Positions 15,895 through 22,802 of a stretch of DNA of 27,988 nt are shown here, one piece after another. Source of the stretch: CALIKS01 sp964440295 (GTDB lineage: Archaea; Thermoproteota; Nitrososphaeria_A; Caldarchaeales; Calditenuaceae); the NCBI GenBank assembly GCA_964440295.1, contig CAYTRT010000018.1, positions 1 through 27,988 of the forward strand, given 5' to 3'. The notes under the pieces are model-generated. The model did not search any database and was not told the DNA's origin. It worked only from the letters and a program-made list of their open reading frames with translations. The translations under genes were made by a program, and so were the position numbers. Position 1 is the stretch's first letter. Each line of letters begins with the position of its first letter.

Positions 15895-16505
15895 TTCTTA
15901 CTCACCACTTCTCGTCTGAATATTTTTTTACTCACGTCAGCCAAGGCCTGCTTGGCTCTTCCAAACACTAGTGGTCTCTCAAGTAAGAATGAATTGTCGA
16001 TATTTAATCCCTTTAGTGCCGCGAGTGTAGATTCTAGCACTTTTCTTCTGTCCATGCCGATGGATGTTGGTACTTCCACGACTCCCGCCTCGCCGTCTAT
16101 CCTGAAGACCTTAAACGCTATGTTGGATATGTCTCCACTCTCTAAGAACCTTAAGGGGTCGATCACTAGCGCTATAGACTTTGAGTATAGTGCCTGATAA
16201 GCTAGCTGTGTGCGGACATCTATTGCCGATAGGAATAGCCCGTATCCTGGATGCGAGTGATACCAACCAACTATATAGATGTCGAGCCCAAGCGCGATCA
16301 GCTTTTCCGCGACGGTAGCCATGACTTCTTCGTTGAGCTTTACGTATCCTGCGTGGCCCTCTTGGGGTCCTGTGACTGCGTCCCAGACCTCCACCGCTCC
16401 CCTCGACTCTTTGCCCAAGAGCAGGCCCGCAACCTCAACATTAGGGCTAGAAGATGCGTGATAGATGATCTTTCCCAGCGCTACCGGAAATATTCTTACC
16501 CGCAA
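15891..16505 (-). CDS. Rpn11-like JAMM deubiquitinase
   Basis: A zinc isopeptidase of the JAB1/MPN+ family, expected to remove the ubiquitin-like protein encoded next door. The JAMM set is complete: Glu24 in NVEVAGLLLGK, then GWYHSHPGYGLFLSAID with H83, H85, S93 and D96, very close to eukaryotic Rpn11 (WYHSHPGF...LS..D). Length is 204 aa from the chosen TTG start (16503-16505), which begins directly at the first MPN strand (RVRIFPVALGKIIYHA). A TATA-like GTTTATAGG (16533-16541) sits about 33 nt upstream. An alternative frame runs to 16589 (232 aa) but crosses that element and adds a non-conserved Cys-containing extension. Divergent from the ubiquitin-E2-E1 operon; stop overlaps the coiled-coil gene. 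Confidence 0.93.
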   Translation of the reverse strand: MRVRIFPVALGKIIYHASSSPNVEVAGLLLGKESRGAVEVWDAVTGPQEGHAGYVKLNEEVMATVAEKLIALGLDIYIVGWYHSHPGYGLFLSAIDVRTQLAYQALYSKSIALVIDPLRFLESGDISNIAFKVFRIDGEAGVVEVPTSIGMDRRKVLESTLAALKGLNIDNSFLLERPLVFGRAKQALADVSKKIFRREVVSKK

Positions 16506-16532
16506 CTCTTCTGGATATATATGTTGAGCTTG

Positions 16533-16541
16533 CCTATAAAC
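16533..16541 (-). promoter_or_regulatory. TATA box of JAMM-coiled-coil operon
   Basis: Minus strand GTTTATAGG. With transcription starting about 25 nt downstream, it supports the TTG start at 16505 rather than the upstream one at 16589. Confidence 0.5.
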
Positions 16542-16655
16542 TCGGCTTTTCAAGCAACTACATGAGTATTCCCTAGGAACTCCCGTCAAAATACCTCGAA
16601 GTCTATCTTCGCTACACTTACTACGCTGTATGCGTTGCCGTGGGAGAAGTTAACG

Positions 16656-16665
16656 TTTTTATATG
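16656..16665 (+). promoter_or_regulatory. TATA box of ubiquitin-E2-E1 operon
   Basis: GTTTTTATATG about 30-35 nt before the TTG at 16694. It predicts a start of transcription near 16686, a few bases ahead of the coding start, with GGGGTAGA as possible ribosome binding site. Confidence 0.55.
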
Positions 16666-16693
16666 CCACTGGCTAAAAACCCATGGGGTAGAT

Positions 16694-16930
16694 TTGAAGA
16701 TCCGGATTGTGCCGGCAGTTGGTGGTGGCCCGCCAATAGAGTTGGACGTGCCAGCGACGGCAAGTATAGGCGCAATAAAGATGAGGGTCTGCGCGATGAA
16801 GAAGCTTAGGCCAGATGATACGAGGCTGACCTACAAGGGCAGAGCATTAAGCGATACTGAGACGCTCGCCTCAGCCGGAGTGGCTGAAGGAGACAAACTA
16901 GTACTGATCACTAGGACTGTCGGTGGATAG
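16694..16930 (+). CDS. Ubiquitin-like protein ending in Gly-Gly
   Basis: A 78-aa beta-grasp protein that resembles eukaryotic ubiquitin more than MoaD: MKIRIVPAVGGGPPIELDVP, then SIGAIKMRVCAMKKLRPDDTRL, TYKGRALSDTETLASAGV and GDKLVLITRTVGG. Ubiquitin has the same layout (TIENVKAKI, RLIFAGKQLEDGRTL, LHLVLRLRGG) and 76 residues. The stop follows Gly77-Gly78 directly, so no C-terminal processing is needed. The start is TTG 16694; an upstream in-frame GTG at 16640 would place the TATA box inside the coding region. With a two-residue offset, only ubiquitin K27 has a Lys equivalent (K29); positions of K48 and K63 are Arg50 and Glu65. The E2 gene begins 2 bp after the stop. Confidence 0.93.
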   Translation: MKIRIVPAVGGGPPIELDVPATASIGAIKMRVCAMKKLRPDDTRLTYKGRALSDTETLASAGVAEGDKLVLITRTVGG

Positions 16931-16932
16931 TC

Positions 16933-17427
16933 ATGGTGTCGTCGGAGGTAGGCATGCTCTCCCAGGCGAAGTGGGAAAAGCGCCTGGCACAGGAGTACCA
17001 ACTAATCAGGAATTATGAGCCTACCTTCGACGCTGTTTATGGCGACCTGACGCACTATAAGGGGACGATAATCGGGACAGGCATCTATGAGGGCGGAGTG
17101 TTCGTGGTCGAGATCTTTCTGCAGAGGACCTTTCCCTTCACGCCTCCTCAGGTGGTCTGGCATACGAGGATCTGGCACCCCAACTTTACGGACGAGGTGC
17201 CCGCGAGAATCTGCGAATCCATACTGAATAAGGACTGGTACCCGAACATGCATGTAGTCTCGGTTATTGAAGCGCTGAAAAACCTCTTAGCCAACCCTAA
17301 CCCAGACGATCCGCTTAACGCTTGGGCAGCACACGAGATGAAGAATTGGCCTGAGCGGTTTATTGCCAGGGTGAGGCAGTACATAAGCATCTACGCAACG
17401 CCTGAAAGCTCATCCGTGTACCTATAG
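16933..17427 (+). CDS. E2 ubiquitin-conjugating enzyme (UBC fold)
   Basis: A 164-aa E2-like protein that should accept the ubiquitin-like protein from the adjacent E1 as a thioester. UBC features in order: N-terminal helix SQAKWEKRLAQEYQ, the sheet ending in FPFTPPQVVWHTRIWHPN (HPN motif at 82-84), catalytic Cys94 in ARICESIL ten residues later, the flap KDWYPNM, and VIEALKNLLANPNPDDPLN, nearly the eukaryotic LL.dPNPddPLN block. Chosen start is ATG 16933; a second ATG at 16954 (residue 8) has a better binding site (GGAGGT) and could be the true start. It is 2 bp after the ubiquitin stop and 5 bp before the E1 ATG. Confidence 0.95.
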   Translation: MVSSEVGMLSQAKWEKRLAQEYQLIRNYEPTFDAVYGDLTHYKGTIIGTGIYEGGVFVVEIFLQRTFPFTPPQVVWHTRIWHPNFTDEVPARICESILNKDWYPNMHVVSVIEALKNLLANPNPDDPLNAWAAHEMKNWPERFIARVRQYISIYATPESSSVYL

Positions 17428-17432
17428 AGACC

Positions 17433-18617
17433 ATGCATCCTGAATCGCTAGAGAGATATGACCGGCAGGCCAGAGCGCCTGGATGGGACCAGGCCCTAAT
17501 TCAGGGCGGGTCCGTAGCGATAGTGGGCGTCGGCGCGCTTGGATGCGAAGTAGCGAAAAATCTAGCACTGATGGGCGTTGGAAAACTGGTGCTGATTGAT
17601 AACGACGTCGTGGAGTTAAGCAACCTAAGCAGGCAGATGCTGTTTACGGAGGAGGATATTGGGAGGTATAAGAGCGAGGTGGCTGCCCGGAAGGTCAAGA
17701 ACATGAATAAGTTCGTAGAGGTTGTACATTATAACTCGGACGTCAGAATGCTGCCGGAAGAAGTATTCGAAGAGGTAGACGTTATCTGCTCCTGTCTAGA
17801 TAGCTGGGGCGTCAGGAGGTGGCTAAACTCTCTGACGGTCTCTCTGGGGAAGCCGATGGTCGATGGAAGCATCGAGGGCTTCTATGGAAATGTACAAGTA
17901 GTCATTCCGGGAAAGACCGCGTGCCTAGAGTGTCATGGAGAGAACCTGATATCGCGTGAGGAGAGGCTCGCCGAGTGCACGTTGAGGAGGAGAAAGCCCG
18001 AGGAGCTCGTAAAGGACTTAGCAGAGCAGGGAGTAAACATCAGTCAGGAGGTAGGTGAGGAGCTCTTCAAGCTCAACATCAAGACAGTCTACGACCTGAA
18101 GTATAGCAAGCTCGAGAACATCGCGGATGAGTTGCCGCCCCACTTGAGGGATCTGATTCTCGAGGTGAGGGAGCGGCTTAAGCCTAAATCGCCCGCAATT
18201 CAGAGCGTGTCAGCAACGATTGCCGGCCTCATGACTACTCAGATAGTAAAGCTACTTCATCGGGGTAAGCTCGGCGAGCCAGATACTGGGCTTTTCGTCT
18301 ACGACGCGCTAAACTCTAGGCTGACGAGGGTGAAGCTCGTCAGGATGAAGAACTGCATAGTCTGCGGAGACTTGGAGGAGCAGATACAGATAATCGACAT
18401 ACAACGGGAGTGGACAGTTCAGACGCTTAAGGAACTGATAGCGCTCAGATACAGTTTTCCAGACCCAGAGATACTATACGGCACAAAGAGACTAAACGAC
18501 GACCAACTAATCATTGATACTGGGATAAAGAACGAGGACGTGATATATATCTCGACGAGCAGAAGACACATGCCGCTACCGCTAAAGATAAAAATGGTTG
18601 ACGAAACACAAGTGTAA
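17433..18617 (+). CDS. E1-like ubiquitin-activating enzyme with C-terminal beta-grasp domain
   Basis: A 394-aa ThiF/MoeB/E1 superfamily enzyme. Adenylation domain: RYDRQ at 8-12, ATP loop GVGALG (32-37), IDNDVVELSNLSRQ (55-68), and the DS of CLDSWGVRRW. Zinc cysteines are C164, C167, C308 and C311. The likely catalytic Cys is C182 in ECTLRRRKP, like the CTIR..P of eukaryotic Uba2/Uba3. Residues about 190-255 form an inserted helical segment. After the zinc site, about 315-375 (TLKELIALRY, DPEILYGTKRLNDDQLI, NEDVIYIS) form a ubiquitin-like fold resembling the E1 UFD that recruits E2. MoeB and ThiF lack such a domain; eukaryotic Uba1 is over twice as long. Third gene of the operon, 5 bp after E2. 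Confidence 0.95.
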   Translation: MHPESLERYDRQARAPGWDQALIQGGSVAIVGVGALGCEVAKNLALMGVGKLVLIDNDVVELSNLSRQMLFTEEDIGRYKSEVAARKVKNMNKFVEVVHYNSDVRMLPEEVFEEVDVICSCLDSWGVRRWLNSLTVSLGKPMVDGSIEGFYGNVQVVIPGKTACLECHGENLISREERLAECTLRRRKPEELVKDLAEQGVNISQEVGEELFKLNIKTVYDLKYSKLENIADELPPHLRDLILEVRERLKPKSPAIQSVSATIAGLMTTQIVKLLHRGKLGEPDTGLFVYDALNSRLTRVKLVRMKNCIVCGDLEEQIQIIDIQREWTVQTLKELIALRYSFPDPEILYGTKRLNDDQLIIDTGIKNEDVIYISTSRRHMPLPLKIKMVDETQV

Positions 18618-18716
18618 TAAAAATATAAAAATCTCTACAACTATATCACTATCAGCGATGATGTGTCTGGCCAGTCTGACCAGTGAAGAAGATCTTGAGC
18701 GCTGAGCAATAAAAAC

Positions 18717-18738
18717 TAGTTAAATTATAGTTAAATTA
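18717..18738 (+). repeat. Tandem 11-bp direct repeat upstream of ABC importer promoter
   Basis: TAGTTAAATTA occurs twice with no spacer (18717-18727 and 18728-18738), directly before the TATA-like TGCTTAAATATG (18740-18751). Position just upstream of BRE/TATA suggests a binding site for an activator or regulator of the sugar importer operon. The rest of the 158-bp interval after the E1 gene (18618-18716) holds no gene that I can see. Confidence 0.6.
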
Positions 18739-18739
18739 A

Positions 18740-18751
18740 TGCTTAAATATG
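18740..18751 (+). promoter_or_regulatory. TATA box of ABC importer operon
   Basis: TGCTTAAATATG centred about 30 nt before the ATG at 18776. It predicts a near-leaderless mRNA. Confidence 0.5.
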
Positions 18752-18775
18752 TCCCACATCATTTAATAAAATGCT

Positions 18776-20266
18776 ATGGATAAGAAATTCTATAAAGATG
18801 GGAACAATCGGTTAACTCGTAGGGCTGCACTTTCGACTTCTGCAAAAGTAGCAATTGGTGCTGTGGTTGCAGTCGGGGCCGGGGTAGGCGGATATTTTGC
18901 TGGTCTTCAAGCTGCGCCAAAAGAAGTAGTGAGAACGGTGACGGTCCCGGGCGCTACTGTAACTCAGCCTGGAGTTACGAGTACGGTCACAGTTGAGAGG
19001 ACTGTTGAAAGGACTATTACTGCTCCTGAAAAGCGTCCAAAAGAGGTTAGAGTCGCCGTCTTCTCGCACTATGAAGACGTGCCGAGAAAAGTTATGGCTC
19101 CATACTTTGAGCCGAGATTTGGCGTGCCTGTTGTATTTGAAACAGTAGTAGCGGCGGAGAGTAGGGATAAGTACATCGCCGCACATAGGGCTGGTACCTC
19201 TCCATACGACTCTTTAGAACTCTGGGCCACCACGGTTCAGGAAATGGCTGATAGGGGATGGCTTGTGGACCTAACAGATTGGGTAAACCGTATGTTTGGC
19301 CCTGATAGAGGAGCAATAGCAGACGTGTGGGAGGCTGCTACATATAAGGGCCGAATATATGCTGTTCCCGATAAAATCGGGTGCCCAATCCTCCAATGGA
19401 ACAAGGAATTATTAAAGGAGGTTGGGCTCGATCCAGAAAGGCCTTATGAATGGTGGAAGACCAAAAACTCGATAAACGAATTTGTCGAATATGCCAAGGC
19501 AACCACGTACGAAAAGGGCGGAGTCCAGTATTGGGGATATGTAGATCAGTGGGGCTATGAAGTCGTCGTTCAATATTCGATATTTGCCCAAATGTTTGGA
19601 GGAAAACTAATGGACACGACCAAGAACCAGCCATGGGGTGAGCCAGCAATGAACCAGCAGCCAGCTGTTGAGGCACTACAATGGATGGTCGACTTATTAC
19701 ACAAGCACAAATGTATTGATCCTGCTTCGCTGACGTACAACTGGGTATTTGACTTCCTACCTGGATACTTGCAGGGTAACGTGGCGATGGTGATAACCTG
19801 GCCATTCGTCACTCACGTATCAGAAAATCCTGAACAGTCAAAGATAGTCGGCAAGACAGGATTTGCACCAAACTTCGCAAAAGAAACTACTGCCTCGGTA
19901 GATGGAACTGAGTTCTTCGGCGTATCTAAGTTTGCGCCCAACGGAATAGAAGCAGGATTGCTATGGCTTGAGCATGTAACCTCATTCGACATGCAGAGAC
20001 GGCAGGGACTTCACGGTGTATGGGCACCAATATACAAATCATTGCTGACAGACCCAGATATAACGAAAACAATGTATGAGGCACCAGTTATAAGAACATC
20101 CTATGAATATCCACACAGCAACTTCTGGACTCCTGACTGGGAGAGATGGACAGACATCTTAAGAAAAGAGATACACGCAGCCCTCCGGTTAGAAAAGACA
20201 CCGCAACAGGCAATGGATGACGCAGCGAGAAGAATAAAGGAGGAACGAGAAGCATACACTTCGTAA
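18776..20266 (+). CDS. ABC transporter extracellular solute-binding protein (sugar family 1-like)
   Basis: A 496-aa secreted/anchored binding protein. The N-terminus NRLTRRAALS (Arg15-Arg16) followed by a hydrophobic stretch at about 24-44 looks like a twin-arginine-type signal or membrane anchor. A Thr/Val-rich linker (about 50-82, with TVTVPGATVT, STVTVERTVERTIT) follows, then the binding domain from RVAVFSHYED. SLELWATTVQEMADRGWLVDLTDW and YLQGNVAMVITWPF are typical of family 1 sugar-binding proteins. It is followed 37 bp later by two MalF/MalG-type permeases. Base composition is more AT-rich than the ubiquitin genes. The ligand, probably an oligosaccharide, is unknown. Confidence 0.9.
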   Translation: MDKKFYKDGNNRLTRRAALSTSAKVAIGAVVAVGAGVGGYFAGLQAAPKEVVRTVTVPGATVTQPGVTSTVTVERTVERTITAPEKRPKEVRVAVFSHYEDVPRKVMAPYFEPRFGVPVVFETVVAAESRDKYIAAHRAGTSPYDSLELWATTVQEMADRGWLVDLTDWVNRMFGPDRGAIADVWEAATYKGRIYAVPDKIGCPILQWNKELLKEVGLDPERPYEWWKTKNSINEFVEYAKATTYEKGGVQYWGYVDQWGYEVVVQYSIFAQMFGGKLMDTTKNQPWGEPAMNQQPAVEALQWMVDLLHKHKCIDPASLTYNWVFDFLPGYLQGNVAMVITWPFVTHVSENPEQSKIVGKTGFAPNFAKETTASVDGTEFFGVSKFAPNGIEAGLLWLEHVTSFDMQRRQGLHGVWAPIYKSLLTDPDITKTMYEAPVIRTSYEYPHSNFWTPDWERWTDILRKEIHAALRLEKTPQQAMDDAARRIKEEREAYTS

Positions 20267-20303
20267 CCCCTTGCCAGATATTTTTTCATAGAATTATGAC
20301 AGG

Positions 20304-21215
20304 ATGATGAGTATGAAGGTTAAGCAAAATCAAAGTGATGCGAAGTTAGCAATTATTCTTTTGCTACCTGCTGCCACATTAGTGATTGGACTATATTTTA
20401 TTCCGACGCTAATAACGTTCTTAATGAGTTTTCAAAAAAGAGATATTAGTGCAAACTTACTTGAGGTCATAATTAACATACCTAATTCAACCTTAGATAA
20501 TTATATACGGTCATTTAGAGACCCCGACTGGGTCGCTTCGTTTAATCAGACACTTTTACTAATTTTGATTGTAACTGGACTTGGAATAACAATATCTTTG
20601 GGAATCGCAATACTGTTGAGTCAAGAGTTCAGGGGCAGAGGATTTCTAAGAGCATTAGTTCTAATACCTTGGGCGGTTCCACCGATAGTAAATGGAACAA
20701 CATGGACCTTGATTTATCATCCACAGGTCGGCACGTTAAATGCATTGTTAAGTCAATTAGGGTTGATTGACAGATACATTATATGGCTATTGGACCCACT
20801 ATTAGCCATATTTTCTGCAGGTCTCGCAGTCACATGGCGATTCATCCCATTCATGACACTTTTCATACTAGCAGGACTTCAGACCGTCCAGAGAGAACTT
20901 TACGAAAGCGCTATGGTCGATGGTGCTAACTTTTGGCAAAGATTTAGGCATGTGACTCTTCCAACTATAAGGCCAGTGCTTTTAACGGTTATCTTCATGC
21001 AGATAATATGGACGACGAAGGTCTTTGACGAGATCTGGGCTCTAATAAAAGGCGGAGCTGCAGGTACTACGGTTATGAATCTCTGGATATATAGACAGGC
21101 GTTTGAGTTCTTACGATATGGATACGGCTCAGCTCTTGCTTACTTACTGGCTCTGTTCACATCTATAGTAGTCATCGGATACTATTATCTTGTCTCAAAA
21201 AGATCAGAAAGGTGA
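20304..21215 (+). CDS. ABC transporter permease, MalF-like
   Basis: A 303-aa inner-membrane permease with about six helices; the first is AIILLLPAATLVIGLYFIPTL-like near residues 16-40. The cytoplasmic EAA loop that docks the ATPase reads ESAMVDGANFWQRFRHVTLP near residues 210-229, and LVLIPWAVPPIVNGTTW is typical of sugar permeases. Start ATG at 20304; a second in-frame ATG at 20307 and a third at 20313 are also possible. It overlaps or abuts the second permease, so translational coupling is likely. Confidence 0.92.
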   Translation: MMSMKVKQNQSDAKLAIILLLPAATLVIGLYFIPTLITFLMSFQKRDISANLLEVIINIPNSTLDNYIRSFRDPDWVASFNQTLLLILIVTGLGITISLGIAILLSQEFRGRGFLRALVLIPWAVPPIVNGTTWTLIYHPQVGTLNALLSQLGLIDRYIIWLLDPLLAIFSAGLAVTWRFIPFMTLFILAGLQTVQRELYESAMVDGANFWQRFRHVTLPTIRPVLLTVIFMQIIWTTKVFDEIWALIKGGAAGTTVMNLWIYRQAFEFLRYGYGSALAYLLALFTSIVVIGYYYLVSKRSER

Positions 21216-21220
21216 GGGCA

Positions 21221-22060
21221 ATGGTCAGTCTCAATAGGATTTTAAATAAATTGCTGATATACATCGCAGCTATCGCAGTTGCGCTAATCATAATGTTCCC
21301 ATTATATACTTTGTTTATGATGAGCATCATTAGTAGAGCTCAGCTGTTCTCAAAACCATTTAATTGGATACCAGTTACGGCGTCTCTTAGAAATTATATA
21401 GAAGTACTGAAACCAGAACATCCTGTCCCCGTCTTTCAGGGAATAGTTAATAGCTTCGTAGTTTCGATTTGGGCCGCAGCGCTAAGCCTGCTGCTAGCAA
21501 GCCTAGCCGCATATGCTTTAGCTAGACTGAGATTTCCATATAAAGCACACATTCTAACCTCGTTACTGTCCTTCTATATGCTTCCAGCGATGCTCTTCTT
21601 AATACCAATATTCATAATTATGAAGTATCTTAATTTGCTCGACACTTACCTATCATTAGTCCTTCCCTATTCGGTGTGGATCACGCCATTCGCCACATTA
21701 ATACTAAAATCCTTTTTTGAGACCATACCACCATCAATAGAGGAGGCAGCATGGATAGACGGATGTTCTAAAATCTCAGCATTGAGAAGAGTTATAATGC
21801 CGTTAGCTATTCCGGGACTAGTTGCAACATTCATATATGCGTTTATTCTGTCATGGAATGAATTCTTAACACCGTTGGTCATGACGAACCGCACAGTAAT
21901 GATTACGACTGCTCTAGGAAGATACCGATCAACTTATGATATTGAAATAGGACAAATGTCAGCCGCAGGAATCTATAGCATCCTGCCAGTCATTATACTA
22001 ACGTTGATCTTCCAGCGATACATTGTTAAGGGAATAGTTGAGGGAGCAATAAAGGGATAA
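21221..22060 (+). CDS. ABC transporter permease, MalG-like
   Basis: A 279-aa permease partner. The EAA loop is EEAAWIDGCSKISALRRVIMP; hydrophobic helices include one near the N-terminus (IAAIAVALIIMFPLYTLFM) and LLASLAAYALARLRFPYK. I start at ATG 21221 because AGGTGA lies 5-6 nt upstream; an in-frame GTG at 21212 overlapping the previous stop is the alternative. No ABC ATPase gene follows: the next gene is convergent, 5 bp away. The ATPase may be a shared MsmK-like subunit encoded elsewhere. Confidence 0.92.
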   Translation: MVSLNRILNKLLIYIAAIAVALIIMFPLYTLFMMSIISRAQLFSKPFNWIPVTASLRNYIEVLKPEHPVPVFQGIVNSFVVSIWAAALSLLLASLAAYALARLRFPYKAHILTSLLSFYMLPAMLFLIPIFIIMKYLNLLDTYLSLVLPYSVWITPFATLILKSFFETIPPSIEEAAWIDGCSKISALRRVIMPLAIPGLVATFIYAFILSWNEFLTPLVMTNRTVMITTALGRYRSTYDIEIGQMSAAGIYSILPVIILTLIFQRYIVKGIVEGAIKG

Positions 22061-22065
22061 AGAAA

Positions 22066-22614
22066 CTACATTTTCAGATATATAGGCTCATCATGTCCAG
22101 GAATAATCATTGCAGGATTCATAGATGAAATTTTGTCCATGCTCATATTGATCTGTCTCTTCTGCTCTTCTGAATACCAATGCGATAACTTTCTCTCCGT
22201 ATAGTCTAGTCTAAGCATGGCGGTGTCACCTAGAATCGCCACAGGCCCTCTCGGTGTATTAGCAACTATAGATATGCTGCCTGGAGTGTGACCGGGCGTC
22301 TCATATATCCTAACGTCTCTAGCTATCTCCATTCCGTCGTATATTGAGTCCTCTATATCTAAAATTCCGAAGAAAGCTTCAACATATTCAGGCCAATACA
22401 TCTGTTTAGCCAGTTCTAACTCTTTTTTATGAATAATTAGTTTTTTTCCTCTGAATAAAAAATTGCTTTGGTTATGATCGTGATGACAATGTGTATTAAC
22501 TACGACATCTACGTCTTTAGGACTAAGACCTCTTTTACTCAACTCTACTTTTAACGGTCCATACATTCCTACATGAAAGTTTCCAGGATCCACAATTACG
22601 TTTTTATCACTTCT
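22066..22614 (-). CDS. Metallo-beta-lactamase-fold hydrolase, 5' end lost in gap
   Basis: Partial: the frame is open to the gap at 22615, giving about 182 residues with the N-terminus missing. The metal motif NTHCHHDHNQ (HxHxDH) is complete. YETPGHTPGS carries the third-His region, AILGDTAML the bridging Asp, and IIPGHDEPI the last His. These are glyoxalase II/quorum-lactonase-like features, so a hydrolase of an ester or thioester is possible. The start near 22593 that a simple reading suggests is a GTG inside the gene. It is convergent with the permease operon, 5 bp between stops. Confidence 0.85.
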   Translation of the reverse strand, partial: RSDKNVIVDPGNFHVGMYGPLKVELSKRGLSPKDVDVVVNTHCHHDHNQSNFLFRGKKLIIHKKELELAKQMYWPEYVEAFFGILDIEDSIYDGMEIARDVRIYETPGHTPGSISIVANTPRGPVAILGDTAMLRLDYTERKLSHWYSEEQKRQINMSMDKISSMNPAMIIPGHDEPIYLKM

Positions 22615-22714
22615 NNNNNNNNNNNNNNNNNNNNNNNNNNNNNNNNNNNNNNNNNNNNNNNNNNNNNNNNNNNNNNNNNNNNNNNNNNNNNNNNNNNNNN
22701 NNNNNNNNNNNNNN
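22615..22714. other. Scaffold gap (100 N)
   Basis: Exactly 100 N between the truncated hydrolase and tRNA-Thr. True size unknown; it may hide the start of the hydrolase and more genes. Confidence 0.99.
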
Positions 22715-22715
22715 T

Positions 22716-22787
22716 GCCCCGGTAGCTCAGTGGCAGAGCGGCCGCCTCGTAAGCGGCAGGTCGCGGGTTCGACCCCCGCCCGGGGCT
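22716..22787 (+). tRNA. tRNA-Thr (anticodon CGT)
   Basis: A complete cloverleaf. Acceptor GCCCCGG pairs with CCGGGGC (22780-22786), discriminator T. D-arm GCTC...GAGC. Anticodon stem GCCGC/GCGGC with loop CTCGTAA, anticodon CGT. T-arm GCGGG/CCCGC with loop TTCGACC. No intron, and CCA is not encoded. It lies 16 bp from the 3' end of carB on the other strand and 1 bp from the scaffold gap. Confidence 0.95.
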
Positions 22788-22802
22788 CTCCTCATCATTT
22801 AG

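Noticed and set aside
16506..16589. N-terminal extension of the JAMM protease
   Set aside because: It would span a TATA-like element, and the conserved MPN fold starts at the later TTG.
16640..16693. 18-residue N-terminal extension of the ubiquitin-like protein
   Set aside because: The promoter TATA box falls inside it, and ubiquitin starts at the next strand (MKIRIV).
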